DNA of 64,000 bases, from the NCBI RefSeq assembly GCF_000186865.1, contig NW_008705561.1:2938490-3002489 (forward strand), in the 5' to 3' direction. Made by a program: the position numbers and the translations under genes. Shown here one piece after another: positions 1 through 9,390 of the stretch. Origin of the DNA: Aureococcus anophagefferens (taxonomy: Eukaryota > Sar > Pelagophyceae > Pelagomonadales > Pelagomonadaceae). The notes under the pieces were generated by a model. That model saw nothing but the letters and a program-made list of their open reading frames with translations, did not search any database and was not told the origin of the DNA. How positions within the stretch are numbered: the first letter of the stretch is position 1; each line of letters opens with the position of its first letter.

Positions 1-1
1 A

Positions 2-304
2 ATCGGTCTCGAGCGTACCGCCATTGAAGAGCCCCGCGGCCGCTCGGACGCGCCGCCGAAGACCTCCGATCCGGCCGTGCGCCGCATCTTGCTGGCGTTC
101 TCCTCGAAGAAAACTGCCTACATCCGCTTCATCGATGGCGACGTCGGAAACTGCGCTTCCCGGAACCTTGAGTACGTCACGCTCCGAGACGCGCTGTTCC
201 ACGCCGCGGAGTGGAAGGTCGATTGGGACGCGGAACTGTCGGACGAAGACGCGGCCCTGGTCCGCGCGAACGGCCCCTGGTTCGCGGGCCTCGTAGGGGC
301 CTAA
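2..304 (+). CDS. C-terminal part of an unrecognised protein (5' end outside window)
   Basis: An open frame runs from the window edge to a TAA at 302-304, giving about 100 residues. The visible part has a basic start, then RRILLAFSSKKTAYIRFIDG and an acidic stretch, and ends WFAGLVGA. I recognise no domain. No convincing start lies inside the window, so it is best read as the last exon or 3' end of a gene beginning to the left. Codon choice is G/C-ending like its neighbours, which supports real coding. Confidence 0.45.
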   Translation: MGLERTAIEEPRGRSDAPPKTSDPAVRRILLAFSSKKTAYIRFIDGDVGNCASRNLEYVTLRDALFHAAEWKVDWDAELSDEDAALVRANGPWFAGLVGA

Positions 305-476
305 GGTTATGAGTCAGAGCCCGCCGCTCGGGAGGTCGTCCTGGTAGGCTATAGAGGGCTGCATGCCTGGCATAGGACGCCCAGAAGGGGGTGGATTTTG
401 CGCCCAGCGAGGTCCGGCCGAGCTCCGATCTCGGAGAACGCATCACGCCAAGCCGAGCTTAGATCAGAGACGCTAG

Positions 477-953
477 ATGGCGGGCGACTCGAGCGCCCCT
501 TCCCGTTTCCGCTTCGCGGAGCAAAAAGCGAAGGCTCAAGTCGAAGCCGGGCGACGGGACAGCGCCAAAGGCCGCAAGGGCTCGATCTTGGGGAAAGTCA
601 TCCGGTCGGCCTCGTTCGATAGCGCGCAGAAACGGGTGCGGCCTTCGCGCGAACCCTCCGCGCGCGGACCCTCCGCGCGCGACCCCCGCCACCCCGACCC
701 ACCCCCCGACGCCTTCGCGCCGCGCGATCGACGCTCGCGCTGACCGCCGTTCGACGTGTCCGACGCGCCGCCGTCCGCAGGAGGAGGAGTCGCGGCGCGC
801 TCGCGCGAACTGGAAGCGCTCCATCAACACGGTACGCGCGCCGGCGTCCCGCCCGGTACCCGCGCGGCGCGCGAGCCGAGCCCCTGGGTTCCCCCGCAGG
901 TCATCGCGTCGATTCGGTGGAAGAAGATCATCGAGGAGAAGCGAGAGGAGTGA
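477..953 (+). CDS. Small basic three-exon protein, family unknown
   Basis: Three short exons splice in phase 0 into an 87-residue protein: 477-635 (53 codons), 781-831 (17 codons) and 900-950 plus TGA 951-953 (17 codons). Introns 636-780 and 832-899 begin GTGCGG and GTACGC and both end in CGCAG after pyrimidine-rich tracts. Exon 1 starts MAGDSSAPSRFRFAEQKAKA; exon 2 reads EEESRRARANWKRSINT; exon 3 reads VIASIRWKKIIEEKREE. The product is highly charged with a probable helical C-terminus and no domain I recognise. The exon chain is inferred from splice signals and kept frame. Exons 2 and 3 being exactly 51 nt each is curious. An upstream coding exon cannot be excluded. Confidence 0.55.
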
Positions 954-1079
954 GAGCCACCCCCCCCCCCCCGCGCCGCGCCACTCTCGCCGAGGGGAGC
1001 GCCGCGCCGAGCAGTGCCGCCATCCGCGCGCGCACTGTCGCGTCTACTTCTGCCTCGCGACGTGGAAAGGGCGTTCGAC

Positions 1080-1179
1080 CTACGTCAACAGCGTCGCGGT
1101 GTTCCCAGCGGGCGACCGCGTCGTGTCCGGGTCTGCGGACAATACGCTCAAGTTATGGGGCGCGGCCAGCCAGACGTAA
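1080..1179 (+). pseudogene. WD40-repeat remnant or terminal exon
   Basis: The frame ending in TAA at 1177-1179 contains VNSVAVFPAGDRVVSGSADN followed by TLKLWGAASQT. This is a textbook WD40 blade (V-x-S-V-x-F, G-D-x-V-V-S-G-S-A-D, T-L-K-L-W). The frame stays open upstream but has no Met and no further repeats, and turns into C-rich low-complexity DNA near 960-972. One blade cannot form a propeller, so this is either the last exon of a gene whose other exons I cannot see or a gene fragment. Gene status is uncertain; the motif is clear. Confidence 0.5.
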
Positions 1180-1475
1180 ATCCGGGCGAGTAGGCGAGAT
1201 CCGCCACTCTGGGGAAGGACCCAATGCCGATGAGCGCCGGCTACTTCGCGGGCGGGCCGCCGAAGAGGTCCGCGGCCGCGGGGTCCGAGGCGGCCGGCGC
1301 CGCCGATCGCGACGGCGCCGGCGCGAGGCCCGCCGCAGAGGCGCGCCAGGTGCCGAGTTCAGCGGAGAGAGACTTGTCGTAAGGAAGCACAGGGGGGAGC
1401 GGGGGAAGACAGGCGAGCGACGACGGGGCCGGGGCCGGCGCGCGGTGGGCCGCGGCCGGCGGCCGATCCGCGCGC

Positions 1476-3022
1476 TCAGAGGTCGCCGAGGGACGGGCGG
1501 CGGCCGTAGTTCCGCTTCTTCGCGGCCTGCTCGGCGAGCATGGCCTTGTAGACCTTGGAGTGGTTGAGGCGGTGCGTGACCTTGTTGACCATGTGCTTGA
1601 AGGAGAAGCGGACGAGGAGGAACTTGAGCTTCTCCGTGTTGTCCATGTCGCGGAAGGGCTTCGCGTGCTTGATCGTGAACGCGTCCAGCGACTTGCGGAG
1701 GCGCTCCATGGCCGCGGACCCCGCGGCGCGCTCGACGGCCGCGGCCTCGCGGGCCTCGCCGACCTCCGCGGTCATCGCGTTGAAGTCCTCCATCGACGGG
1801 CGCCGCGACGTCGCGGGCGCGACCTGGAGCGCGTGGACGCCCGGGTTCTTGCGGTAGACGACGTCGCTCGCCTTGAGCTCGCCGTCGCTGGACAGCATGG
1901 CGAGCACGAGCGTCGACGCGTCGCCCGCGGCCGTGCCGACGCGGCGGATCACGAAATTCGCGAGCTCCTGCGCGACGACCTCGTCGCCGGCGGCCTGCTT
2001 CTCGGGCTTCCCGGGGGACGCGCCGCCCTGCTTCTTCGACCGGGCCTCGAGCTCCGCCGCCACGAGGCCGTCGAAGTGGTCCCGCTTCGCCTCGAGCACG
2101 CGCGTCGCGTCGACGAAGAGCGGCGCGAAGACCGTGTCGTCGGCGTCCTTGGCGCTCACGGCTAAAACCTTGAGCGTCTTCTCGTAGCCGATCTTGAGCG
2201 TGAGGAACTGCTTCGACTTCCAAAGGGGCTTCTGGCCCGCGTAGATCTGGTCGGGCGAGAGCCGCGACCGCTTCGGCGAGCTCGGCGGCTTCTTGATCCC
2301 GGGCGACCCGTCGGCGTCGACGAGCGGCGCGGCGAGCGCCTCGGGGGACGCGCCGTCCTCGGGCGCGTCGTCGCCCTCGTCGTCCTCGGGCGCGAGCCGG
2401 TCCTCGAGCGACGGCTTCGGCGCGCGCGCGGCGGCCTCGCGCTCGCGGCGGAGCTTCTCGGCCTTCCAGGCGAGGGTCGGGATGTGGAGGCAGTAGTGCA
2501 GGAACTCCTCCATGGACACGGTGCCGTTCTTGTCCTCGTCGAAGTGGTCGATCAACGCCGCGAGCTCGCCGGCCGAGATGGACCAGCCCAGCTTCTTCAT
2601 GGCCGCCTCGAAGTCGTCGGGCGTGATGTCGTCGTCGTCGCCCGCGCCCTCGGACTTGAAGTACTTGAAGATCTGGTCCACGCGGAGGCCCTTCTCCTTG
2701 GCGTTCGACATGACCTGCGGGCGGCGGCGCGGCGGTCCGACGCGGCGCGGCCCTCCCGAGGGCGGGGGCGCCGCGGCCGCGCCTGCTGCAGCTTCTTCTC
2801 CGGCGACAGGTTCTGGTCCACGTTGGCGAACTCGGCGAGGTCCACCATGCCCGTCAGCGAGAAGCGGCGCGCGGCGTCGTTGCGGCGCTCCTCCTTGGCC
2901 TTGGCCTGGGCCTGGGCGAGCACGATCTGCTCGCTCGGCGGCGTGTTGTCCTCCTTCGACCGCGAGAAGGACCGGCGGCGCATGGAGGCCATCGGGGGGG
3001 CGGCGGCGGCTGCCATTGTCAT
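1476..3022 (-). CDS. EF-hand protein with repeated RRPS phospho-site-like motifs
   Basis: Two exons: 3022-2783 (80 codons) and 2714-1476 (412 codons plus stop), about 492 residues. The 68-nt intron 2782-2715 is GC-AG and phase 0. The N-terminus is basic and Ser-rich (MRRRSFSRSKEDN). A degenerate EF-hand-like helix is followed by a canonical calcium loop DEDKNGTVSMEE with Asp, Asp, Asn, Gly and Glu in the expected places. A long helical C-terminal half carries RRPSMEDF and ends RRPSLGDL, both matching basic-directed kinase sites. Family beyond EF-hand unknown; a calcium-responsive scaffold or signalling protein is an inference. GGGCTGCC lies 38 bp upstream of the start codon. Confidence 0.75.
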
Positions 3023-3060
3023 GCGCTACACAACGTTCCTGGCGGAGTTCTGACAATCTG

Positions 3061-3068
3061 GGCAGCCC
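3061..3068 (-). promoter_or_regulatory. Start-proximal GGGCTGCC motif
   Basis: Read on the minus strand this is GGGCTGCC, 38 nt upstream of the EF-hand gene start at 3022. It is one of nine exact intergenic copies; the role as a promoter element is inference. Confidence 0.35.
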
Positions 3069-3216
3069 CAAACAAAACAACCGGTAGGCGATCGCTCTTT
3101 CTCTTGAAGAAGCACGAGTCCAATGATTCGACAAAAAAGTCAACTCTTGTCCTTGAAACACGACGAATTTGCCGCAGGAATGGAGCCGCTCCAGGCAGAG
3201 CCCTGAGCCGGCCGCG

Positions 3217-5136
3217 ATGGCGGACGACTGGCCCCTGGCGATCGCCCACGGTCGCGTGGCCTACTGCGCGTTCCGCGCCACGTCGGTGACCGTCGCCGCG
3301 GTCGACGGGGACGAGGTTCGCGTCGTCGCGCTCGGCGCGGTGCCCGAGGTGCCCTGCGCGTCCGTCGAGGCCTGCGACGTCGCCTGGGTCGGGCGGCGGC
3401 TCGTCGTCTGCGCGAGCGACGGCACCGTGCGGTGCTTCGACGGCGACGCCTGCAACCCGACGGCCTGCGTCCGCGTCGCGGCGTCCGCCGGGCGCCTGTC
3501 GGCCGCGCCGGGCGCGTCCGAGGCCGTCTTCCGCGCGCGGCCGGGGCTGGCGACGTTCCTGGCCTTCGACGGCGGCGGCGCGCCGCGCGTGAGCCACCAC
3601 AAGGTCGCGGCGCCGGAGCCGGCGGCCCTCGCGGCGTCGCGCGGCGGCAAAGCTTTAGGAGTCGGCTCTCGGCCGACGGTCGCCGAGTACGCGCTGGCGG
3701 ACCCGCCGCCGTCGGGCCTGCTGCGCGCCGCCGCCGGCGCCCTCCTCGGCTGGCTCGCGCCGGGCGCGCGGGCGCCCCGGGGCGACGGGAACGCGCGCGA
3801 CGGCTTCGCGGACCGGCGGCCCTACGAGGACCGCGAGGGCCCGCGTGCGAATCAAATCTTCAACCCGACTTCAATGTGCGCGTATTCGAATGATTTAACA
3901 CGAGCACTTCCGCTGTGCTTCGAGAATTCGATGAGAGCACTAGATTCATCCAAAAATCAGCCGAATCGACTTTGATTTGACCGAGCTCGAGAATTTCAAA
4001 GTTTGGTCGGGACGTCCCAGCTCACCGGTTGATTCGCACACAGGCGAGGGCGCGCGGCGCGAGGGCGAGCGCCACGGCCGCGCGGCGCGGTCGCGCGTCT
4101 TCTTCGACGACGCGGGCCGCGAGGCCCACGGCGTCGCCGTGTCGCCGCGCGGCGACCTCGCGGCCGTGAGCGACAACCTCGGCCGCGTGCTCCTCGTCGA
4201 CGTCGCGGCGGGGCGACTCGTGCGGCTCTTCAAGGGCGCGCGCCGCGCCCAGGTCGCCTGGGTCGAGGTCGACGACGGCGACGGCGCGAAAACGCCGGGC
4301 CTCTACCTCGCGATTTTAGCGCCGCAGCGGGCCCTCGCGCGCGTCTGGCGGTGCCGCTTCGGCCCGTGCGTCGCGGCGTTCCGCGTCCCGCCGGAGCTGA
4401 CGCGCCTCGTCGAGGCGCGGGGCGCGGACGGCCGCGCCGTCGCCTACGTCGCCGGCGGGCCGGCGGACCTCGTCCTCGAGCCGCTCGCCGTGGACGCGGC
4501 GCGGTGCGCGGCGGTGGCCGCCGCCGCGCGGCGCGACCTCGCGACGGCGGGCGCCGAGGCGCGCGCGAAGCGCGCGCTCGCGGCCGCGGACAAACGCGGC
4601 GACGCGTCGGACGCCGCGGCGCAGCTCGGCCGCCTCGACGGCGACGACGGCGCTTTGGCGCGCGTCGTGGACGACGCGTGCCGGTCCTGCGGCTCGCCGG
4701 CGGTCGTCGCGTCGCTCCTGGCGCACCTCGCGCGGCGCGGCGACGCCCTGGGCGCCAAGGCCGCGGCGCTCGCGGCGACGGAGCGCGTGCGCGCGTCCCT
4801 CGCGGGNNNNNNNNNNNNNNNNNNNNNNNNNNNNNNNNNNNNNNNNNNNNNNNNNNNNNNNNNNNNNNNNNNNNNNNNNNNNNNNNNNNNNNNNNNNNNN
4901 NNNNNNNNNNNNNNNNNNNNNNNNNNNNNNNNNNNNNNNNNNNNNNNNNNNNNNNNNNNNNNNNNNNNNNNNNNNNNNNNNNNNNNNNNNNNNNNNNNNN
5001 NNNNNNNNNNNNNNNNNNNNNNNNNNNNNNNNNNNNNNNNNNNNNNNNNNNNNNNNNNNNNAAGGACGACGGCGAGCCCCAGGTCCTCTTCGACTTCAAG
5101 CCCAAGGATGACGCGGCGGACGACGACGACTGGTGA
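3217..5136 (+). CDS. RAB3GAP2-like (Rab3GAP regulatory subunit N-terminal domain)
   Basis: The start at 3217 (GCCGCGATGG) is preferred to an in-frame ATG or alternative further up. The N-terminus is propeller-like (SDGTVRCFDGD). Exon 2 carries HGVAVSPRGDLAAVSDNLGR and then AQVAWVEVDDGDG, LYLAILAPQRALARVWR and GPCVAAF, which match the signature region of the Rab3GAP non-catalytic subunit family. That subunit partners the catalytic one to act on Rab18/Rab3 at membranes. An introner intron (3833-4043) is removed in phase 1. A 255-base N run (4807-5061) hides the middle, and the frame before and after it differs, so the gap length is wrong or an intron lies in it. The end, FDFKPKDDAADDDDW, arrives far earlier than in animal RAB3GAP2 (about 1400 residues), so this is a short version. 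Confidence 0.75.
3833..4043 (+). mobile_element. Introner element B1 acting as an intron of the RAB3GAP2-like gene
   Basis: The 211-nt intron is GC-AG. The 8-bp duplication GCGAGGGC lies at 3833-3840 and 4044-4051. The element (3841-4043) has inverted ends, GTGCGAATC near the left and GATTCGCAC near the right, followed by ACAG. Removing 3833-4043 joins DR|EGARREG in frame. The interior is AT-richer than the host exons and carries CATCCAAAAATCAGCCGAAT, the core shared with every other introner here. Confidence 0.93.
4807..5061. other. Assembly gap (255 N)
   Basis: A run of N inside the RAB3GAP2-like gene. The coding frame on the two sides is not compatible with a 255-base spacer, so the length is an estimate or an intron is hidden. 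Confidence 0.99.
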
Positions 5137-5222
5137 GGGCAACGTTTGAGATGGTGTAGTGCAAGATCTGTGCAACAGAGCAGTTTTGGGAGAGCCGATG
5201 TGTCGCAGCTTGCGCTGACCTC

Positions 5223-7901
5223 ATGAACCCGGAGGCGGTCGCCTTCGTGCCGGCGGCATCATTGCCGCCAGCGCCTGCGCAGAAGCGGCGCGCGCGCACG
5301 AGGCGAAAGCCGCCACCGAGCGCCGCCGAGCCCGAGGAGCCGCGGCGCAGGAGCCGGCGCAAGCCCCGCGCCCAGGACGCGGCGCCGGAGCCGGAGACAC
5401 GGCGCAGGCACCGGCGGAAGCCGAAGGGCGCGGCTCCGCCGGCGGCCGCCCAGGACGCGCCGCTCCCGGCGTGGCCCGCGCGCGACGCGCCGCCGCTGCG
5501 GCCGGCGCCGGCGCCGGCCGCGGCGGCGCCCGAGGCGCCCGCGTGCCGGACCGTGCGCCCGTCGGGCCGGCGCCTCGCCGCGGGCCGGGAGCGCTGGCGG
5601 CGCGAGGAGGCGGACTGGCGCCGCGCCGAGGCCGAGCGGCGCCGCGCCGAGGCGGAGCGGCGGGGCATGGCCGCGGAGGAACGGCGGACGCCGCCGCCGG
5701 CGCCGCCGCCGGCGCCGGACTACTCCTCCGACTCGTCGGCGACGTCCGTGTCCTCGCTCGGCTCCGCGGACCTCGAGGCCGCCGTGTCGCGCGGCGACGC
5801 GGCGGCGATCGCGGCGCGGCGCCGGCCGCCGCGCGCGGCGCTCTTCGTCGCCGCCGCGCGCCGCGGCGACGCGCGCGTCCTCCGCGCGCTGCTCCGGGCG
5901 CCGCGCGGCGGCGCCGTCGGCGCGACCGTCGACGGCGCGACGGCGCTGCACGCGGCGGCGGGCGCGCGCTGCGCCGAGTGCGTCGCCGCGCTGCTCGGCG
6001 CCGGCGCGGACGTTTTCGCGCGCGACCGCCGCAACGAGACGCCGCTCCACCGCTGCTGCGCGGGCCCGCCGGACGACGACGCCGCGGACGTCGCGCGGCT
6101 CCTGAGCCGCCATCCGCCGCGAGGCGCGCGCCGCTGGCGGCTCCTCGACGCGCGCGAGAAGGCCGGGGGCTGGACGGCGCTCCGCGTCGCCGTCGAGGCG
6201 CGGCGCGCGCGTTTAGACGGCGACGCGGGCCTCGAGGTCGTCGACGCGCTGATCGAGGCCGGCGCGTCGCCCGCGGTACCGGACGCGCGGGGCCGGTCGC
6301 CGCTCGCCGTCGCCGCGGCCGAGGGCGACGCGGCCCTCGCGGTCGCGCTCTGCGACGGCTCGCTGCGGCCCTTCGCCAGGGCCGAGGAGAGCCCCGCGGG
6401 GCCGCTGCCGCTCCAGGAGGCCGTGCGGTCCGGCGACGCCGCGACCGTGGACGCGCTCGCGGCGAGCGGCCGCGTCGACCTCGACGCGCGCGAGCGCGGC
6501 GGCGACATGGACACGGCCCTCACGGCGGCCGCGCGCGCGGGCCGCGACGAAGCGGTGCGCGTTTTGGTCGACCGCGGCGCGGACGTCTTCCGCGCGAACG
6601 GCCGCCAGCGGACGCCGCTCTTCCTCGCGCTCTCGCTCCTGCCCGAGGGCGACGGCCCCGCGCCGACCGTCGAGGTCCTCGCGCGCGCGGCCCTCGCGAA
6701 GCGCGCGGCCCGCCCGCGGGCCGGGGGCGCGTCCTTCTTCGCGACGCCGCTCTGCCCGGCGTCGTCGCGGACGCCGCTGCAGCACGCGCTCCGCTGCGGC
6801 CGCGCGCGAGCGGCCGCGCTCTTCGTGGGCCTCGGCGCGCCCGTCGACGTCCGCGCGGTCCTCGCGGGCGCCGACGCGGCCGAGGTCGAGTGGGATCGGC
6901 TGTCGGCCGACGGCGTCCTGAGCGGGAGCGCGCGCGACCTCCGGGCGACCATGGCCGCGCTCCTCGCGGCCACGGACGCCGGCGACGGCGACGTCGACGT
7001 CGAGCTCGACGGCGGCGCGGACCTGCCGGCGCACGCCTTCGTGCTCGAGGCGCGGTCCATGGGCGGCCCCTGGCGCGGCGTCGGCCGCGAGGCCGCGGTC
7101 GCCGCGCGCGAGTACGCGTACACGGACGCCGTCGACGGCGTCGACGTCGTCAACGCGGATCAGATCCACGCGCGGCCGTGCAAATACGGCGACGCCGCGC
7201 TCCTCGAACTGCTGTCGCTCGCGCGGCGCCTCGGCCGCGAGCGCGAGGACCTCGCCTACGTCGCGTGGGCGCGCCTCGTCGCCCGGGGCGTCGGGGCGGC
7301 GAAGCTCGGGAAGCGGCCGTGCTCTCACGGGTCGCCCCTCCTCCAGGACCTGTGGAGGCACGCGAGGCGGCACGGCATTCCCGTGTCGAGCCGCGGCGAC
7401 GTCGTCGGCCGCGCGCACGCGCCGATCCTCGCGGAGTGCCTACCCTTCGTCGGCGGCCTGCTGCGCTTCGGGGCGGGCGACGCCGTCGACGTCGGCGTCG
7501 ACGCCGTGTCGCTCAAGCAGGCCCTGCAGTACGCCTACGGCTGGGGCCCGGTGCCCCAGCTGGGCCCGGCCGCGCTCCTCAAACTTGTCAGAGCCGCCGA
7601 CCTCTTTTGCTGCGCGGGTCTCCGGGACGAGGCCGCGGCGCTCCTCGCGCGATGGGTCGCCGGCCTCGAGACGGAGCACGGAGCCCGGGACAAGTTCGGG
7701 CCGCGGATTCCGGACGTCGACCTCGCCGTGCGCTGCCTCGACGTCGCCGCGACGTTCGACCTGCCCCTCCTGCGGCGCACCTGCGCCCGCGTCGTCCTCG
7801 AGAGCCTCGACCGGCTCGGCGACGTCGACCTCGGCGGCGTCTCGCGGGCCGACCTCGTCTGCCTGGCGCTCACGGGGATCAGCGCGGTTGCAGCACGTTA
7901 G
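5223..7901 (+). CDS. Ankyrin-repeat protein with C-terminal BTB-like domain
   Basis: A single exon of 892 residues. Residues 1-165 are a disordered Arg/Pro/Ala-rich region with a charged coil (RRAEAERRRAEAERR). Ankyrin repeats follow from about 195 to 560 (for example DGATALHAAAGARCAECVAA and NETPLHRCC). From about 585 a BTB-like core is visible: DVDVELDGGADLPAHAFVLE, then AVSLKQALQYAYGWGP and a BACK-like helical tail (LVRAADLFCCAGLRDEAAAL). Ankyrin-BTB proteins usually serve as substrate adaptors for cullin-3 ubiquitin ligases; that role here is inferred from architecture. The stop lies 44 bp from the convergent stop at 7946. Confidence 0.8.
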   Translation: MNPEAVAFVPAASLPPAPAQKRRARTRRKPPPSAAEPEEPRRRSRRKPRAQDAAPEPETRRRHRRKPKGAAPPAAAQDAPLPAWPARDAPPLRPAPAPAAAAPEAPACRTVRPSGRRLAAGRERWRREEADWRRAEAERRRAEAERRGMAAEERRTPPPAPPPAPDYSSDSSATSVSSLGSADLEAAVSRGDAAAIAARRRPPRAALFVAAARRGDARVLRALLRAPRGGAVGATVDGATALHAAAGARCAECVAALLGAGADVFARDRRNETPLHRCCAGPPDDDAADVARLLSRHPPRGARRWRLLDAREKAGGWTALRVAVEARRARLDGDAGLEVVDALIEAGASPAVPDARGRSPLAVAAAEGDAALAVALCDGSLRPFARAEESPAGPLPLQEAVRSGDAATVDALAASGRVDLDARERGGDMDTALTAAARAGRDEAVRVLVDRGADVFRANGRQRTPLFLALSLLPEGDGPAPTVEVLARAALAKRAARPRAGGASFFATPLCPASSRTPLQHALRCGRARAAALFVGLGAPVDVRAVLAGADAAEVEWDRLSADGVLSGSARDLRATMAALLAATDAGDGDVDVELDGGADLPAHAFVLEARSMGGPWRGVGREAAVAAREYAYTDAVDGVDVVNADQIHARPCKYGDAALLELLSLARRLGREREDLAYVAWARLVARGVGAAKLGKRPCSHGSPLLQDLWRHARRHGIPVSSRGDVVGRAHAPILAECLPFVGGLLRFGAGDAVDVGVDAVSLKQALQYAYGWGPVPQLGPAALLKLVRAADLFCCAGLRDEAAALLARWVAGLETEHGARDKFGPRIPDVDLAVRCLDVAATFDLPLLRRTCARVVLESLDRLGDVDLGGVSRADLVCLALTGISAVAAR

Positions 7902-7945
7902 AGAGCTAGTTTAGTATGTCCCATCGCTGGTGGGAGCGGGAAGAC

Positions 7946-9244
7946 CTAAGAAGAAGTCGAGATTCTCCGAGTCGGCCGCCGCAAGAAGCAGTCCGAGAGA
8001 GCGGAGCACAAGCTCCTGGGCCGCGAAACTAGCGCGGCTTCCCAGGCCTTGATGTCGGCGATGTTTTGTGTGGACTTGACGAAGTCATCAAGGTATTTGG
8101 TCTCGGCCCCACGCAGCTCAGCGGCCCGTGCCGAGTCGCGCGCCACCTCCTCCGCCTTCTTCGCTGCCGCCACCGCGTACTTGGAAAGATTTTCCGAAGC
8201 CTTGGCAGCTTCGCGTGCCGACGTCACATGCCGCTTACTCTTCAGCATCGTGACCAAGGCCTTGGCGCTTTCATGCGCATCCTCGGCACATCGCGACGCT
8301 CGCTCGGCATGACCCACGGCCGTCGCCATGTCCTCAAGAGCTGCCGCCTCCTTTTCTGCCGCCGCCGTCGCCTCCTCCGTTGCCTTCGCCGCCAGCGACG
8401 TGGCACGGGAAATCAAGTTCTCATCCGCAGTTTTTGCCGCGTTCACCGCATTCTGCGCGTTAACCGCCGCCTCGCGCGCGGCGATCAAGACCGCGACGGC
8501 CCCTTTAAACGCCGCGGCCTCTGGGGGGCCGCTCGCCGCCGCGTCGCGCCAAAGCGCCTTTTGCCACTCGTCCCGCCGCGCGACAGAACTCGACTTCAAA
8601 AATTCGTGCGCGGCCGCCGAGACGCGGTCCGCCGCAGCCACGGCCGCCTACGAGAACGTCCGTCGGGGCACTGAGGCTTCAGGATCAAGACGCGGGAAGG
8701 ACACCTTCTCAAACGCAGAGTCGAGGACGTCGAAGAACTCGCTGAAGAGTTCCGATTTGATGCCATGCGACTCGATGGCGAACCACTCAGTTTCTATATC
8801 GATCTTCTCCTTACCGAACGCGGATTTGAATTCCTTGACGCGAATTTCTTGGAGACGAGGCAAATTCTTGAGCACGTTGTCGACTCCCATTTTCCCCGGT
8901 GCCTTGCCCTTGTTTTGCTGCTTATCTTTTTTAGGATCCGAACGGCCAACTTGCCACGGCCCACAAACGACGACGAGCCCGACGACCTCGAGACCCGGCG
9001 TGTGCGTCGTGTAAGCTTTGAAGCGGCCCTGTTGGCCACCATGACGAAAGAACCCCTTAACGCTGTCTTTGGCATGCCCGACTTTCAAGTAGCCCCCGTC
9101 GCGGATCATGTAGAACTTGTCGATGACGACGTCCTCGCTCTGGGAGGAAGCAGTAAAAGTCACATCGTCCTCGGCGCCGCCCAACACCTGGTCGCCAGTG
9201 AAGACGACGCATTGACCCGAACGGAGGGTGATTTCTCGCGCCAT
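7946..9244 (-). CDS. Two-exon protein: beta-rich N-terminal half, alanine-rich helical C-terminal half
   Basis: Exon 1 is 9244-8705 (180 codons, start MAREITLRSGQCVVFTGDQ); exon 2 is 8647-7946. The 57-nt intron 8704-8648 begins GTGTCC and ends TTCTCGTAG and is a multiple of three. If retained, its TAG stops translation after RRTFS; if spliced, DSAFEK joins AAVAAADRVS in the same frame, giving 413 residues. Exon 2 has no ATG of its own near its start, which favours splicing. The N-terminal half is probably a compact domain of unknown family; the C-terminal half is an Ala/Lys/Glu coiled coil. Base composition is clearly less GC-rich than the neighbours. An alternative start at 9367 is possible. 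Confidence 0.65.
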
Positions 9245-9390
9245 CGCCGACGATTTACGATGTCGAGCGTCCTCACTTACCCCGCCTCTTGAGCGCTTGC
9301 GCTGCGACCAAGTGCCCGCACGCACAGCTGTACAGTGGCGATTCTTGGCGACATCGGCGACATCCATATGTCCGTCCAGAGACGTTCCAA

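Noticed and set aside
960..972. Poly-C tract as a functional element
   Set aside because: A homopolymer in a region of doubtful assembly; no further support.
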